A DNA stretch of 64,000 nucleotides from Candidatus Accumulibacter similis. GTDB lineage: Bacteria; Pseudomonadota; Gammaproteobacteria; Burkholderiales; Rhodocyclaceae. A model generated the notes under the pieces. It did no database searches. It saw nothing but the letters and a program-made list of their open reading frames with translations, and was not told the origin of the DNA. Both the position numbers and the translations under genes were made by a program. Location: contig CP054595.1 of assembly GCA_013347225.1 (NCBI GenBank), positions 434,001 through 498,000 on the forward strand, written 5' to 3'. This document shows, in pieces, positions 1 to 7,291 of this stretch. Positions within the stretch are counted from its first letter, which is position 1, and each line of letters opens with the position of its first letter.

Positions 1-192
1 AGCGAAGGACCACTTGCCACGTTTGACCTCGTACTCAGCGGGGCAGGCCAGCTCGAGCAGGTGGCCGATGGCCGAAGAGACAACATAATCCTCGCTCTCG
101 AAGTAGTCCTCATGGCGAACGAAACCACCCAGCGCGCGCGCGAGGTCGGCAGCGACGGACGGTTTCTCGGTAATGATCAGTTTCTTGCTCAT
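1..192 (-). CDS. topB: DNA topoisomerase III, N-terminal part (cut by window edge)
   Basis: The reverse strand reads MSKKLIITEKPSVAADLARALGG from an ATG at 192 and stays open to base 1, giving 64 residues. The KLIITEKPS...ADLARALG start is the metal-binding Toprim beginning of type IA topoisomerases, and the VVSSAIGHLLEL continuation fits topoisomerase III. These enzymes pass one DNA strand through another and help resolve replication and recombination intermediates. The gene lies downstream of dprA on the same strand, with a large inverted repeat in the 273-bp gap between them. TopB is favoured over TopA from the opening residues only, because most of the protein lies outside the window. Confidence 0.85.
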   Translation of the reverse strand, partial: MSKKLIITEKPSVAADLARALGGFVRHEDYFESEDYVVSSAIGHLLELACPAEYEVKRGKWSFA

Positions 193-319
193 GGGGTCTT
201 TGTCAGCCGCACAGGGGGGCGAGGGTGGGGTCGCGGGGTGCTCCGCAGCGGAGCGCTTGCGGACGATGATAAGAGGAGTCCGCCGGGCTTGGCAAGCAAC
301 CCCGCCGTCGCCGCCAGTG

Positions 320-375
320 GCGCCCGGCACATCGACGGCTCGGGCAGCTGCCCGCAGCGTCGATGTGCCGGGCGC
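320..375. terminator. Nested inverted repeat between dprA and topB
   Basis: An 18-base arm at 320-337 is perfectly complementary to 358-375. The 20-base loop contains a second perfect palindrome, cgggcagctgcccg, at 341-354. The structure lies in the gap between two reverse-strand genes and could end dprA transcription or form a cruciform. It lacks a clear U-tract on the reverse strand, so calling it a terminator is inference; the repeat itself is directly visible. Confidence 0.5.
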
Positions 376-465
376 AGGGCCGCCGATTGGTGTTGGCGTG
401 GCCGCTCCCGAGGGGACTCTGTCGTCGGGGATCGCAATGCCGCGTCGGAAGCCTGCGCCGCGGTT

Positions 466-1596
466 CTACGGGCTGCCGTTCGTCGATGATGCGGGCAGCC
501 GCTGGTAACGACCGCCCGGCATGCTGGCGATATCGCCGTGCAGTTCGAGTTCGAGCAGGACCACTGCGGCACGGTCGGCGCCGAGGCCCATGCGCTTGAC
601 GACTTCGTCGAGGCTGAACGGATCAAAACCGAAGGACTGCAGAAGGCGGCCAGCATCGGTCGCCGCGTCGAGGCGCGCATCCGGTAGGTCCGTTGGTGTC
701 GGAGGCCCACCGCTCGTTGTGCTCCAGCGCAGTTCTTCAAGCACGTCGGCGACGGTTTCCACGAGCTTCGCTCCCTGCTTGATCAGCCGGTGGCAGCCGC
801 GCGACTGCGGCGAGTGAATCGATCCCGGGATGGCGAAGACCTCGCGTCCCTGTTCCGAAGCGATGCGCGCAGTGATCAGCGAACCGCTGTCAACCGTTGC
901 CTCGATCACCAGGGTGCCGCGCGAGAAGCCGGCGATCAACCGGTTGCGGCGCGGGAAGTTGGCGGCCAGCGGTGGCGTGCCGAGGGCGAACTCGGAAACG
1001 ATCGCGCCGCGGTGGCCGATCTCCCGCGCCAGTTCGCGGTTGCTGGCCGGGTAGACGCGGTCGATACCGGTACCGACGAAAGCGACGGTGCTGCCGGAGC
1101 GTCCCAGTGCGCCGCGGTGAGCGCCGGCATCGATGCCGAGCGCGAGGCCGCTGGCGATGGTCAGACCGGCATCGGCCAGCGCAGCGGCGAAGCGCTCGGC
1201 GTTGCCGAGCCCCTGGGGAGTCGGATTGCGGCTCCCAACAATGGCCAGTGCCGGCGAGTTGAGGAGTTCGAGGCGGCCGACAACATACAGCAGGGTTGGT
1301 GGATCCGGAGTCTGCAGCAGCGACTGCGGGTACTCGGGATCAGCCAGAGAGAGCAGATGTTGCGCCGGTTGCGCCGCCCAGGCGAGGGCGTGCTCGAACG
1401 CTGCGCCATTGTCCTGGTCGAGGAGCAGGCTGGCGGCGCGACTGCCTGCCACCGCCACCAGCGCGGATCGGCCAGCGTTGAAGATCGCGTCCGGCGGGCC
1501 GAAGGCGCGCAGCAGCTTGCGCTGCGTCTCGCCACCAATTCCGGGGGTCAGGGTCAGGCGCAGCCACGGCAGCAACTCGGCTGCCCCTGCTCTCAT
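466..1596 (-). CDS. dprA: DNA-processing protein DprA (Smf)
   Basis: This 376-residue protein has the DprA Rossmann-like core. It includes ALAIVGSRNPTPQG, a GLTIASGLALGIDAGAHRGAL segment and FPRRNRLIAG, all typical for binding single-stranded DNA and loading RecA during transformation. The N-terminal region (LRLTLTPGIGGETQRKLL) resembles the SAM/HhH-like part, and the C-terminal about 60 residues form a winged-helix-like domain (FDPFSLDEVVKRMGL). Length is normal for the family. It begins 2 bp after the stop of the LysM gene, so the two are probably co-transcribed. The usual betaproteobacterial neighbour smg (DUF494) is not found between dprA and topB. Confidence 0.95.
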   Translation of the reverse strand: MRAGAAELLPWLRLTLTPGIGGETQRKLLRAFGPPDAIFNAGRSALVAVAGSRAASLLLDQDNGAAFEHALAWAAQPAQHLLSLADPEYPQSLLQTPDPPTLLYVVGRLELLNSPALAIVGSRNPTPQGLGNAERFAAALADAGLTIASGLALGIDAGAHRGALGRSGSTVAFVGTGIDRVYPASNRELAREIGHRGAIVSEFALGTPPLAANFPRRNRLIAGFSRGTLVIEATVDSGSLITARIASEQGREVFAIPGSIHSPQSRGCHRLIKQGAKLVETVADVLEELRWSTTSGGPPTPTDLPDARLDAATDAGRLLQSFGFDPFSLDEVVKRMGLGADRAAVVLLELELHGDIASMPGGRYQRLPASSTNGSP

Positions 1597-1598
1597 CG

Positions 1599-2615
1599 TT
1601 ACGGGACGCGGGCGAAGTCGTTGACCTCGACGGTACCGATGGCTTGAACGACGAGGCCGTATGAGATTCGTTGAAAGGTGCGGAAGACGAACAGCAGCCC
1701 CACGCGCTCCGGCGGAATCGGGATGACGACTGTCGCGTCGTATTCGTCACGCTCGACGGTGGTGCGATTGCGTTCGAGGGCCAGGACGTGGCCGATCTCC
1801 ATACCGTCGTCACGGCCGCGGTTGATGGCGACGATCGACCCGCGACCAGCGGCATCGACACCACCGTAGACCGATATCACGCGGCCGTCGACCCGGAAGT
1901 CCGGTTTGTGCGGGACATAGGGAACCAGATCGGGACGTACGACAGGCAGCAGGCGGTCGCCGCGGCCGATCTCCTCTTTCGAGGTCAGTATCTCGAAGGT
2001 GGCCGGGTTGCCGGGCTCGACCTGGCGGGCGGTACCGAGATAGTAGGCCTGGTAGCCGAGAACCTCGCTGCTTTCCGGATCGACCAAAGGCTTGCCTTGA
2101 CGGTAGATCTGCCAGCCGCGCTGCGCGGGGTCGGCGTCGGCGACATAGGCGCGGTCACCTCGGCTGAGGAAGATGCGATCCGGCGGCAGGGCGACGATGC
2201 GCGCAGCGTTCGCCAGACCGTCCTTGTCGACGATCAGCGGTTCGGAAAGGAACGGGCGGATCTCGTTCGGGGGGATTGGCGGTACGCCCGGGTCGATCCC
2301 TTCGGCGTAGATTCGTGGCAGTAGTCGTGTACTCTGCAGGCGCAGCCATGGTCTGCCGTCGGCGTGACGTTCGAGGACGATGACGTCCCCGGGGTAGATG
2401 AGGTGGGGATTGCGGATCTCGGCGCGGTTCATCCGCCAGATCAGCGGCCATTCCCATGGGTTCTTGAGGAACTTGCCGGAAATTCCCCAGAGGGTATCTC
2501 CCGGGACGACGATGTGTCTCTCGGGAGCCCCGCCGGCGAGTTCCAGGTCCTGAGCGGCAGCGCCGGAAATCCCGCCGAGCGTGGCCAGGATGAAGGCGAA
2601 CAGAAAGCGGATCAT
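1599..2615 (-). CDS. Exported LysM-domain protein
   Basis: The chosen ATG at 2615 gives 338 residues opening with a clear signal peptide (MIRFLFAFILATLGGISGAAAQ). Longer in-frame starts would run into def on the other strand. Residues about 33-85 form a single LysM peptidoglycan-binding domain (VVPGDTLWGISGKFL ... NPHLIYPGDVIVL). The remainder has no motif I recognise but is typical of the long LysM proteins found beside dprA in betaproteobacteria. It is probably periplasmic and attached to the cell wall. It lies in an operon with dprA and is divergent from def, with the two promoters sharing 2616-2795. Confidence 0.88.
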   Translation of the reverse strand: MIRFLFAFILATLGGISGAAAQDLELAGGAPERHIVVPGDTLWGISGKFLKNPWEWPLIWRMNRAEIRNPHLIYPGDVIVLERHADGRPWLRLQSTRLLPRIYAEGIDPGVPPIPPNEIRPFLSEPLIVDKDGLANAARIVALPPDRIFLSRGDRAYVADADPAQRGWQIYRQGKPLVDPESSEVLGYQAYYLGTARQVEPGNPATFEILTSKEEIGRGDRLLPVVRPDLVPYVPHKPDFRVDGRVISVYGGVDAAGRGSIVAINRGRDDGMEIGHVLALERNRTTVERDEYDATVVIPIPPERVGLLFVFRTFQRISYGLVVQAIGTVEVNDFARVP

Positions 2616-2795
2616 CGTGTTATCCTCGTACGTGTAGCCGCACTCTTGGGGGAACTCAGGGTCGAGGCTCCTGTCGGAGTTGATCGATTCGGCAATCCTG
2701 CTGCCAAGCCTCCGGTGCGTGCGTTCACGGATGCCGGCATTGTCGAGACAGTGCCTTAAATTCTGCACGTAGTTACTTATTCGATCAAGCTTTTT

Positions 2796-3299
2796 ATGTC
2801 TTTGCTGCCGATCCTTCGTTTTCCTGACCCGCGTCTGAAAAAGGTCGCCGCGCCGGTGGCGCGGATCGATGACGGCATTCGTCGGCTGGCGCGCGACATG
2901 GCCGAGACGATGTACGAGGCACCGGGGATCGGTCTGGCGGCAACACAGGTCGATGTCCATCTGAGACTGATCGTCGTCGATGCCTCCGAAGCCCGCGACC
3001 AGTTGCTCGTCCTGATCAACCCGGAGATCGAGTCGCAGGAGGGCTCGCAGAAGTGCGAGGAGGGTTGTCTGTCGGTACCCGGCATCTACGACCGGGTTGA
3101 GCGGGCCGAGCATGTGGTCGTCCGCTACCTGGATCTCGACGGCGGGGAGCAGACGGTCCGGGCCAGCGGTCTGCTGGCGGTCTGCCTCCAGCACGAGATG
3201 GACCACCTGCAGGGGCGGGTGTTCGTCGAGCACTTGTCACAACTCAAGCAGTTGCGCATCCGCAACAAGCTGGCCAAACAGGCGCGAATCACTGCATGA
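2796..3299 (+). CDS. def: Peptide deformylase
   Basis: This 167-residue protein carries all three deformylase motifs: GIGLAATQV (44-52), EGCLSVPG (89-96, metal ligand Cys91) and QHEMDHLQG (132-140, ligands His133 and His137, catalytic Glu134). It removes the formyl group from nascent N-terminal methionine. The stop codon overlaps the fmt start by four bases (ATGA), so the enzymes that add and remove the formyl group are translationally coupled. Length is normal. Confidence 0.98.
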   Translation: MSLLPILRFPDPRLKKVAAPVARIDDGIRRLARDMAETMYEAPGIGLAATQVDVHLRLIVVDASEARDQLLVLINPEIESQEGSQKCEEGCLSVPGIYDRVERAEHVVVRYLDLDGGEQTVRASGLLAVCLQHEMDHLQGRVFVEHLSQLKQLRIRNKLAKQARITA

Positions 3300-4222
3300 G
3301 GCTGGGTTTCGCCGGGACACCGGAGTTCGCGGCCGTTGCCCTGCGTGCTCTGCTGGCGGCCGGCCACCAGGTCGAACTGGTGCTGACACAGCCGGATCGC
3401 GCGGCGGGGCGTGGTTTGGCGGTGCGCCCGTCGGCGGTGAAGGAACTGGCGCAAGCGGCCGGACTCAGGCTGCTGCAGCCGGCGACCCTGCGCGATGCCG
3501 TCGTCCAGGAAGAGATTCGTGCCAGCCGGCTGGAAGCCCTGATCGTTGCCGCTTACGGCCTGATCCTGCCGCAGGCCGTCCTCGATCTGCCGCGCTGGGG
3601 CTGCATCAACATCCATGCTTCGCTGCTGCCACGCTGGCGTGGCGCGGCGCCGATCCAGCGGGCAATACTTGCCGGTGACCGTGAAACCGGGATCAGCATC
3701 ATGCAGATGGACGCCGGGCTCGACAGCGGGCCGGTGCTGCTTGCGGCAGGGCAGGCCATTCGTGACGATGACACCGCCGCCTCGCTGCACGACAGACTGG
3801 CGACGCAGGGAGCCGAACTGGTCGTCAAGGTGCTCGAACGCCTGCCGTTGCCTGGGTGGCCGCAGCCGCAGAGCGGGGTCACGCACGCTGCCAAGATTGG
3901 CAAGGCCGAGGCGATGCTCGACTGGCGCCTGGCTGCGGAGCTGCTGGCAAGGCAGGTGCGGGCCTTCAATCCGCAGCCGGGGGCAAGCTGCGTGCTGAAC
4001 GGCAAGGCGCTGAAGGTGTGGACGGCGCGTCCGGTCGTCGGCAGCGGTTCTCCCGGTCTGATCATCGGGGCTGCTCACGACGGCCTGCTGATTGCCTGTG
4101 GTGAAGGGGCCCTGTGCGTTGAGGAGGTGCAACAGGCGGGTGGCCGGAGGTTGGCGGTGGCGCAATTCCTGAACGGCACCGCGGTGCCTGTGGGTTCGCG
4201 TTGTGCCGTGGCCACTGGCTGA
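3296..4222 (+). CDS. fmt: Methionyl-tRNA formyltransferase
   Basis: This 308-residue protein starts [16 protein letters not shown] and contains the formyl-tetrahydrofolate binding and catalytic segment [19 protein letters not shown], followed by [13 protein letters not shown]. The C-terminal OB-like domain begins near residue 207 (RAFNPQPGA). It formylates initiator Met-tRNA. It overlaps def by four bases. Downstream, where rsmB usually follows directly, a reverse-strand nuclease gene intervenes, so the fmt-rsmB run is split. Confidence 0.97.
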   Translation: MRLGFAGTPEFAAVALRALLAAGHQVELVLTQPDRAAGRGLAVRPSAVKELAQAAGLRLLQPATLRDAVVQEEIRASRLEALIVAAYGLILPQAVLDLPRWGCINIHASLLPRWRGAAPIQRAILAGDRETGISIMQMDAGLDSGPVLLAAGQAIRDDDTAASLHDRLATQGAELVVKVLERLPLPGWPQPQSGVTHAAKIGKAEAMLDWRLAAELLARQVRAFNPQPGASCVLNGKALKVWTARPVVGSGSPGLIIGAAHDGLLIACGEGALCVEEVQQAGGRRLAVAQFLNGTAVPVGSRCAVATG

Positions 4223-4267
4223 GGGCTGCCGGCTAGCGTTCCCCGAAGGAGCGGGCGGCGGTGCTGT

Positions 4268-5263
4268 TCAGTGGCCGCTGCTTCGTGTTTCACGTGAAAC
4301 AGCAGGCTGCGGCGACCGCTTGGGTGCCTTGGTGGCCGCGGCTCCGTCGCCCGCCAGCACCTTGCGCAACAGCGCGGCGAGACGGTAGCCGGCTTCGGTG
4401 ACGCGCCGATTCGCGATCTCCAGCGCCTGCTGGTGGAAATCGGGACTGATTGTCGGTGCCTCTTCTCCGCCTGGCGGGTAAGCCTGACCACGCGCCAGAT
4501 GCCAGCTTTCGTCCAGCCACTGCGCCGCTGTCGTCTCGCTCCTGGGCGCCGCGTAGCGCGCGGTGAGGCTGGCGACAGCGGCCGCCAGGCGGCTGTCGCG
4601 CAGCCACGGTGGGCCTGGAAGTTCGTCCCAGTAGCGGTGCAGCGTCGTCACCGGATAGCGCGTGTTGAACGGATTGACGATGCTGACCGCGTTGCCGCCC
4701 TGGTCGCTCCGGCCATCAACCGAGTAGCGGCTGGCCGCGTGCAGCGGCTGGTGCGCGTCCCCGACGAGGTGAATGAGCCATGGCAAGGCGTAGGCACGCT
4801 CCGCGGGACTGGCTCTCGGGTTGCCGACCGAGCGTGCGAGCCTGTCGATCTGTCGCTCGATTTCACCTGCCGGCGCGCCTATGTTCGCGGCAGGATCGAG
4901 TGGCCGGTCAACATAGTGCCAATCCAGCCGTCGCTCCATGTCCGGAAAGCCGGGCAGCGCTGGCGTCGGCTCCTCGCTGCCGGCGGTATAGAAGCGCCGG
5001 TCGCGGCGAATGTCGTCGGGCCAGGTCGCGGCTTCGACGAACGCGCCCCGGCCCGGATCGCCGCCCTTGCTGCGCGCCAGCCAGCGGTCGAAGTCGGGAT
5101 GCTCGCGCAGGATCGCCGTCACTGCCAGCCGGCTGGCGTCATCGAGGTTCTCCCAGGCAATCATCGCACTGAGGCGATGGCCGGCGGCGTTCCAGGCCGC
5201 CGCCGCCGGCGCGACGCCGAGCAGCAGAAGCAGCAGACAGGTTCTTGCCGATGTTCGCAGCAT
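4268..5263 (-). CDS. Secreted S1/P1-type nuclease
   Basis: The start at 5263 gives 331 residues with a signal peptide (MLRTSARTCLLLLLLGVAPAAAA). The mature protein begins with Trp24, which is itself a zinc ligand in S1/P1 nucleases. Further ligands are visible in WNAAGHRL, EAATWPDDIR, DWHYVDRPL and HLVGDAHQPLHA, and the GGN motif follows. This is a three-zinc, single-strand-specific nuclease and 3'-nucleotidase acting in the periplasm or outside the cell, probably for phosphate or nucleotide scavenging. The gene is convergent to fmt and divergent from rsmB. Its 3' end contains a parS site, read through as VSRET. Confidence 0.92.
   Translation of the reverse strand: MLRTSARTCLLLLLLGVAPAAAAWNAAGHRLSAMIAWENLDDASRLAVTAILREHPDFDRWLARSKGGDPGRGAFVEAATWPDDIRRDRRFYTAGSEEPTPALPGFPDMERRLDWHYVDRPLDPAANIGAPAGEIERQIDRLARSVGNPRASPAERAYALPWLIHLVGDAHQPLHAASRYSVDGRSDQGGNAVSIVNPFNTRYPVTTLHRYWDELPGPPWLRDSRLAAAVASLTARYAAPRSETTAAQWLDESWHLARGQAYPPGGEEAPTISPDFHQQALEIANRRVTEAGYRLAALLRKVLAGDGAAATKAPKRSPQPAVSRETRSSGH
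4286..4301. other. parS chromosome-partition site (ParB binding)
   Basis: The 16 bases TGTTTCACGTGAAACA match the bacterial parS consensus exactly and are a perfect palindrome. The site is embedded near the 3' end of the S1/P1 nuclease gene. ParB loads at parS sites, which cluster near the chromosomal origin in most bacteria, so this implies that the window is origin-proximal. Only one copy was seen here. Confidence 0.88.
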
Positions 5264-5340
5264 GCGTGCATTATCGATCCTCCGCGCCAGCCTCGCCAGC
5301 TTCCCCCGTCGTGCTAAACTCGCCGCACTTTCGACCGTCG

Positions 5341-6690
5341 ATGGAAAACCAGCGCTTGCCATCACCACCATCCGCCCCGTCGTCGCGCGCCCGGCGAGTG
5401 CGCAGCGGGACGTCTGTCGGCCAGCCCGATCGCCTGCCACCCGATTCGTTGGCCTTCAGCCTGCTTCTGGCGGCGCGTGTCCTCGCTGCCGTGCGCGGCG
5501 GACAGAGCCTGGCGCAAGCCCTCGCGCCGCTTGCCGGCGAGGCGGCGCCGGCCCGTGCCGCGGCCCAGGATGCTGCCTACGCGACACTGCGGCGCTATGG
5601 TTGTGGCGAGTTCCTCCTGCGACGTTTGCTCGCCAGGTCGTTGCCGCATGCTGAAGCCGAGGCGCTTCTCCTGGCGGCGCTGTATCGCCTGCAGTCTCGA
5701 CCGGAGACCGCCTACGTGGTCGTCGATCAGGCGGTGGCTGCGGCCGGCGATATCGCGGGTGGCGCCTTCAAGGGACTGGTGAACGGCGTCTTGCGCAACT
5801 ATCTGCGGCAGCGCGAAGCGCTCGAGCGAGCGATGCTCGACGACGACGAGGCCCGGAACCAACATCCGGCATGGTGGTTGAAGCGACTTCGTCGTGGCTA
5901 CCCGGATTCCTGGCAGCAGATCGTTACACTTGGCAACCGCCCGCCGCCGATGACCCTGCGCGTCAACCAGCGGCGCATAGGCGTCGCGGACTACGCTGCG
6001 CGGCTGCAGGCGGCAGGCCTTGTCGCGCGGCCGGTCGGCGCCGCTTCGTTGTTGCTTGCTCGAGCCGTTGCCGTGGGCGCACTCCCCGGTTTTGCCGACG
6101 GCCTGCTGTCGATCCAGGATGCGGGCGCGCAGCGTGCCGCCGAATTGCTGGCGCCGCGCGCGGGCCAGCGCGTGCTTGATGCCTGTGCGGCGCCGGGAGG
6201 CAAGACCTGCCATCTGCTGGAACGGGCCGAGGTCGAACTGCTGGCACTGGACATCGAGGAGGGCCGGGTACGAAAGATCCGGGACAACCTGCGTCGCCTG
6301 CGGCTGTCGGCGACGGTGGTGCTGGCGGATTGTCGAAGGACCGCCGACTGGTGGGACGGGCGAGCCTTCGACGCGATTCTTGCCGACGTGCCCTGCTCGT
6401 CTTCAGGTGTCGTGCGCCGGCACCCGGATATCAAGTACCTGCGCCGCGAGAGCGACATCAGGCGGTTCGTTCACCTGCAGCGGGAGATCATCGATGCGCT
6501 GTGGCCATTGCTGAAGGCCGGCGGAAGAATGCTCTACGCGACCTGCTCAGTGTTCGACGACGAGAATGCCGCGCAGATCGACGCCTTTCTCTTTCGCCAG
6601 CCGGCTGCCAGGCGCCTGCTCGAAGAACGACTCCTGCCCGAAGAAGAACATGACGGATTCTATTATGCGCTACTGGAGAAAGCTGCTTAG
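5341..6690 (+). CDS. rsmB: 16S rRNA cytosine-967 C5-methyltransferase
   Basis: Starting at ATG 5341 gives 449 residues. The N-terminal NusB-like RNA-binding domain (about 35-170, e.g. ETAYVVVDQAVAAAGD) is followed by the SAM-dependent domain. DACAAPGGKT near 280 binds SAM, and DVPCSSSGVVRRHPDIK (Cys about 352) and ATCSVFDDEN (Cys about 402) supply the two catalytic cysteines of the RsmB/RsmF family. An upstream in-frame ATG at 5245 would overlap the divergent nuclease gene and is less likely. It heads a run with DUF4390, ntrY and ntrX, an arrangement seen across betaproteobacteria. Confidence 0.96.
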   Translation: MENQRLPSPPSAPSSRARRVRSGTSVGQPDRLPPDSLAFSLLLAARVLAAVRGGQSLAQALAPLAGEAAPARAAAQDAAYATLRRYGCGEFLLRRLLARSLPHAEAEALLLAALYRLQSRPETAYVVVDQAVAAAGDIAGGAFKGLVNGVLRNYLRQREALERAMLDDDEARNQHPAWWLKRLRRGYPDSWQQIVTLGNRPPPMTLRVNQRRIGVADYAARLQAAGLVARPVGAASLLLARAVAVGALPGFADGLLSIQDAGAQRAAELLAPRAGQRVLDACAAPGGKTCHLLERAEVELLALDIEEGRVRKIRDNLRRLRLSATVVLADCRRTADWWDGRAFDAILADVPCSSSGVVRRHPDIKYLRRESDIRRFVHLQREIIDALWPLLKAGGRMLYATCSVFDDENAAQIDAFLFRQPAARRLLEERLLPEEEHDGFYYALLEKAA

Positions 6691-7291
6691 CTGCTGCCTT
6701 TTCGGTCTGCTGCTTCTGTCAGGACCGTCCAGTAGCCTGGCTGTGGACATCAGTGTCCGCAATCCGATGCTTTCACCCGGCGACGAAGGCTATGTGCTGT
6801 CAGCGGACTTCAACATCAACCTCAACCCTCGCCTCGACGATGCCATAGCACGCGGCGTCACTCTCTACTTCGTGGTCGACTTCGAACTGACCCGGGCGCG
6901 CTGGTACTGGCTTGACGAGCAGGTCATCAGCCGCAGTCAGACGTTCCAGCTCTCGTACCATGCACTGACCCGCCAGTACCGCCTGTCGAGCGGCGCGCTG
7001 CACCAGAGCTTTGCTTCGCTCGACGACGCGCAGAGGATACTGTCGCGCTTGCGCAGCTGGCTGGTCCTCGAGCGGGGTGCCGTCCGGCCTGGTGAGAGCT
7101 ACCAGGCAGCCGTCCGCATGCGCCTCGACCTGAGCCAGATGCCGAAGACCTTCCAGGTCAACGCTCTCGCCAACCGCGACTGGAACCTTTCATCGGACTG
7201 GGCGCGCTGGATCTTCAGCCCGGCCGAGTTCGTCGTACCGGCGGCGTCCGCCGTCGTACCCGTTCCCGTAGCCGTCCCCGACAGCAGATGA
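6665..7291 (+). CDS. Exported DUF4390 protein
   Basis: This 208-residue protein has a compact signal peptide (MRYWRKLLSCCLFGLLLLSGPSSSLA). An ATG at 6650 would add five residues and is an alternative start. The body (LSADFNINLNPRLDDAIARGV ... YFVVDFELTRARWYW) matches the DUF4390 family found between rsmB and ntrY in betaproteobacteria. The function is unknown; the position suggests a periplasmic accessory to the NtrY sensor. It overlaps the 3' end of rsmB and overlaps ntrY by four bases (ATGA), so it is translationally coupled to both. Confidence 0.85.
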   Translation: MRYWRKLLSCCLFGLLLLSGPSSSLAVDISVRNPMLSPGDEGYVLSADFNINLNPRLDDAIARGVTLYFVVDFELTRARWYWLDEQVISRSQTFQLSYHALTRQYRLSSGALHQSFASLDDAQRILSRLRSWLVLERGAVRPGESYQAAVRMRLDLSQMPKTFQVNALANRDWNLSSDWARWIFSPAEFVVPAASAVVPVPVAVPDSR

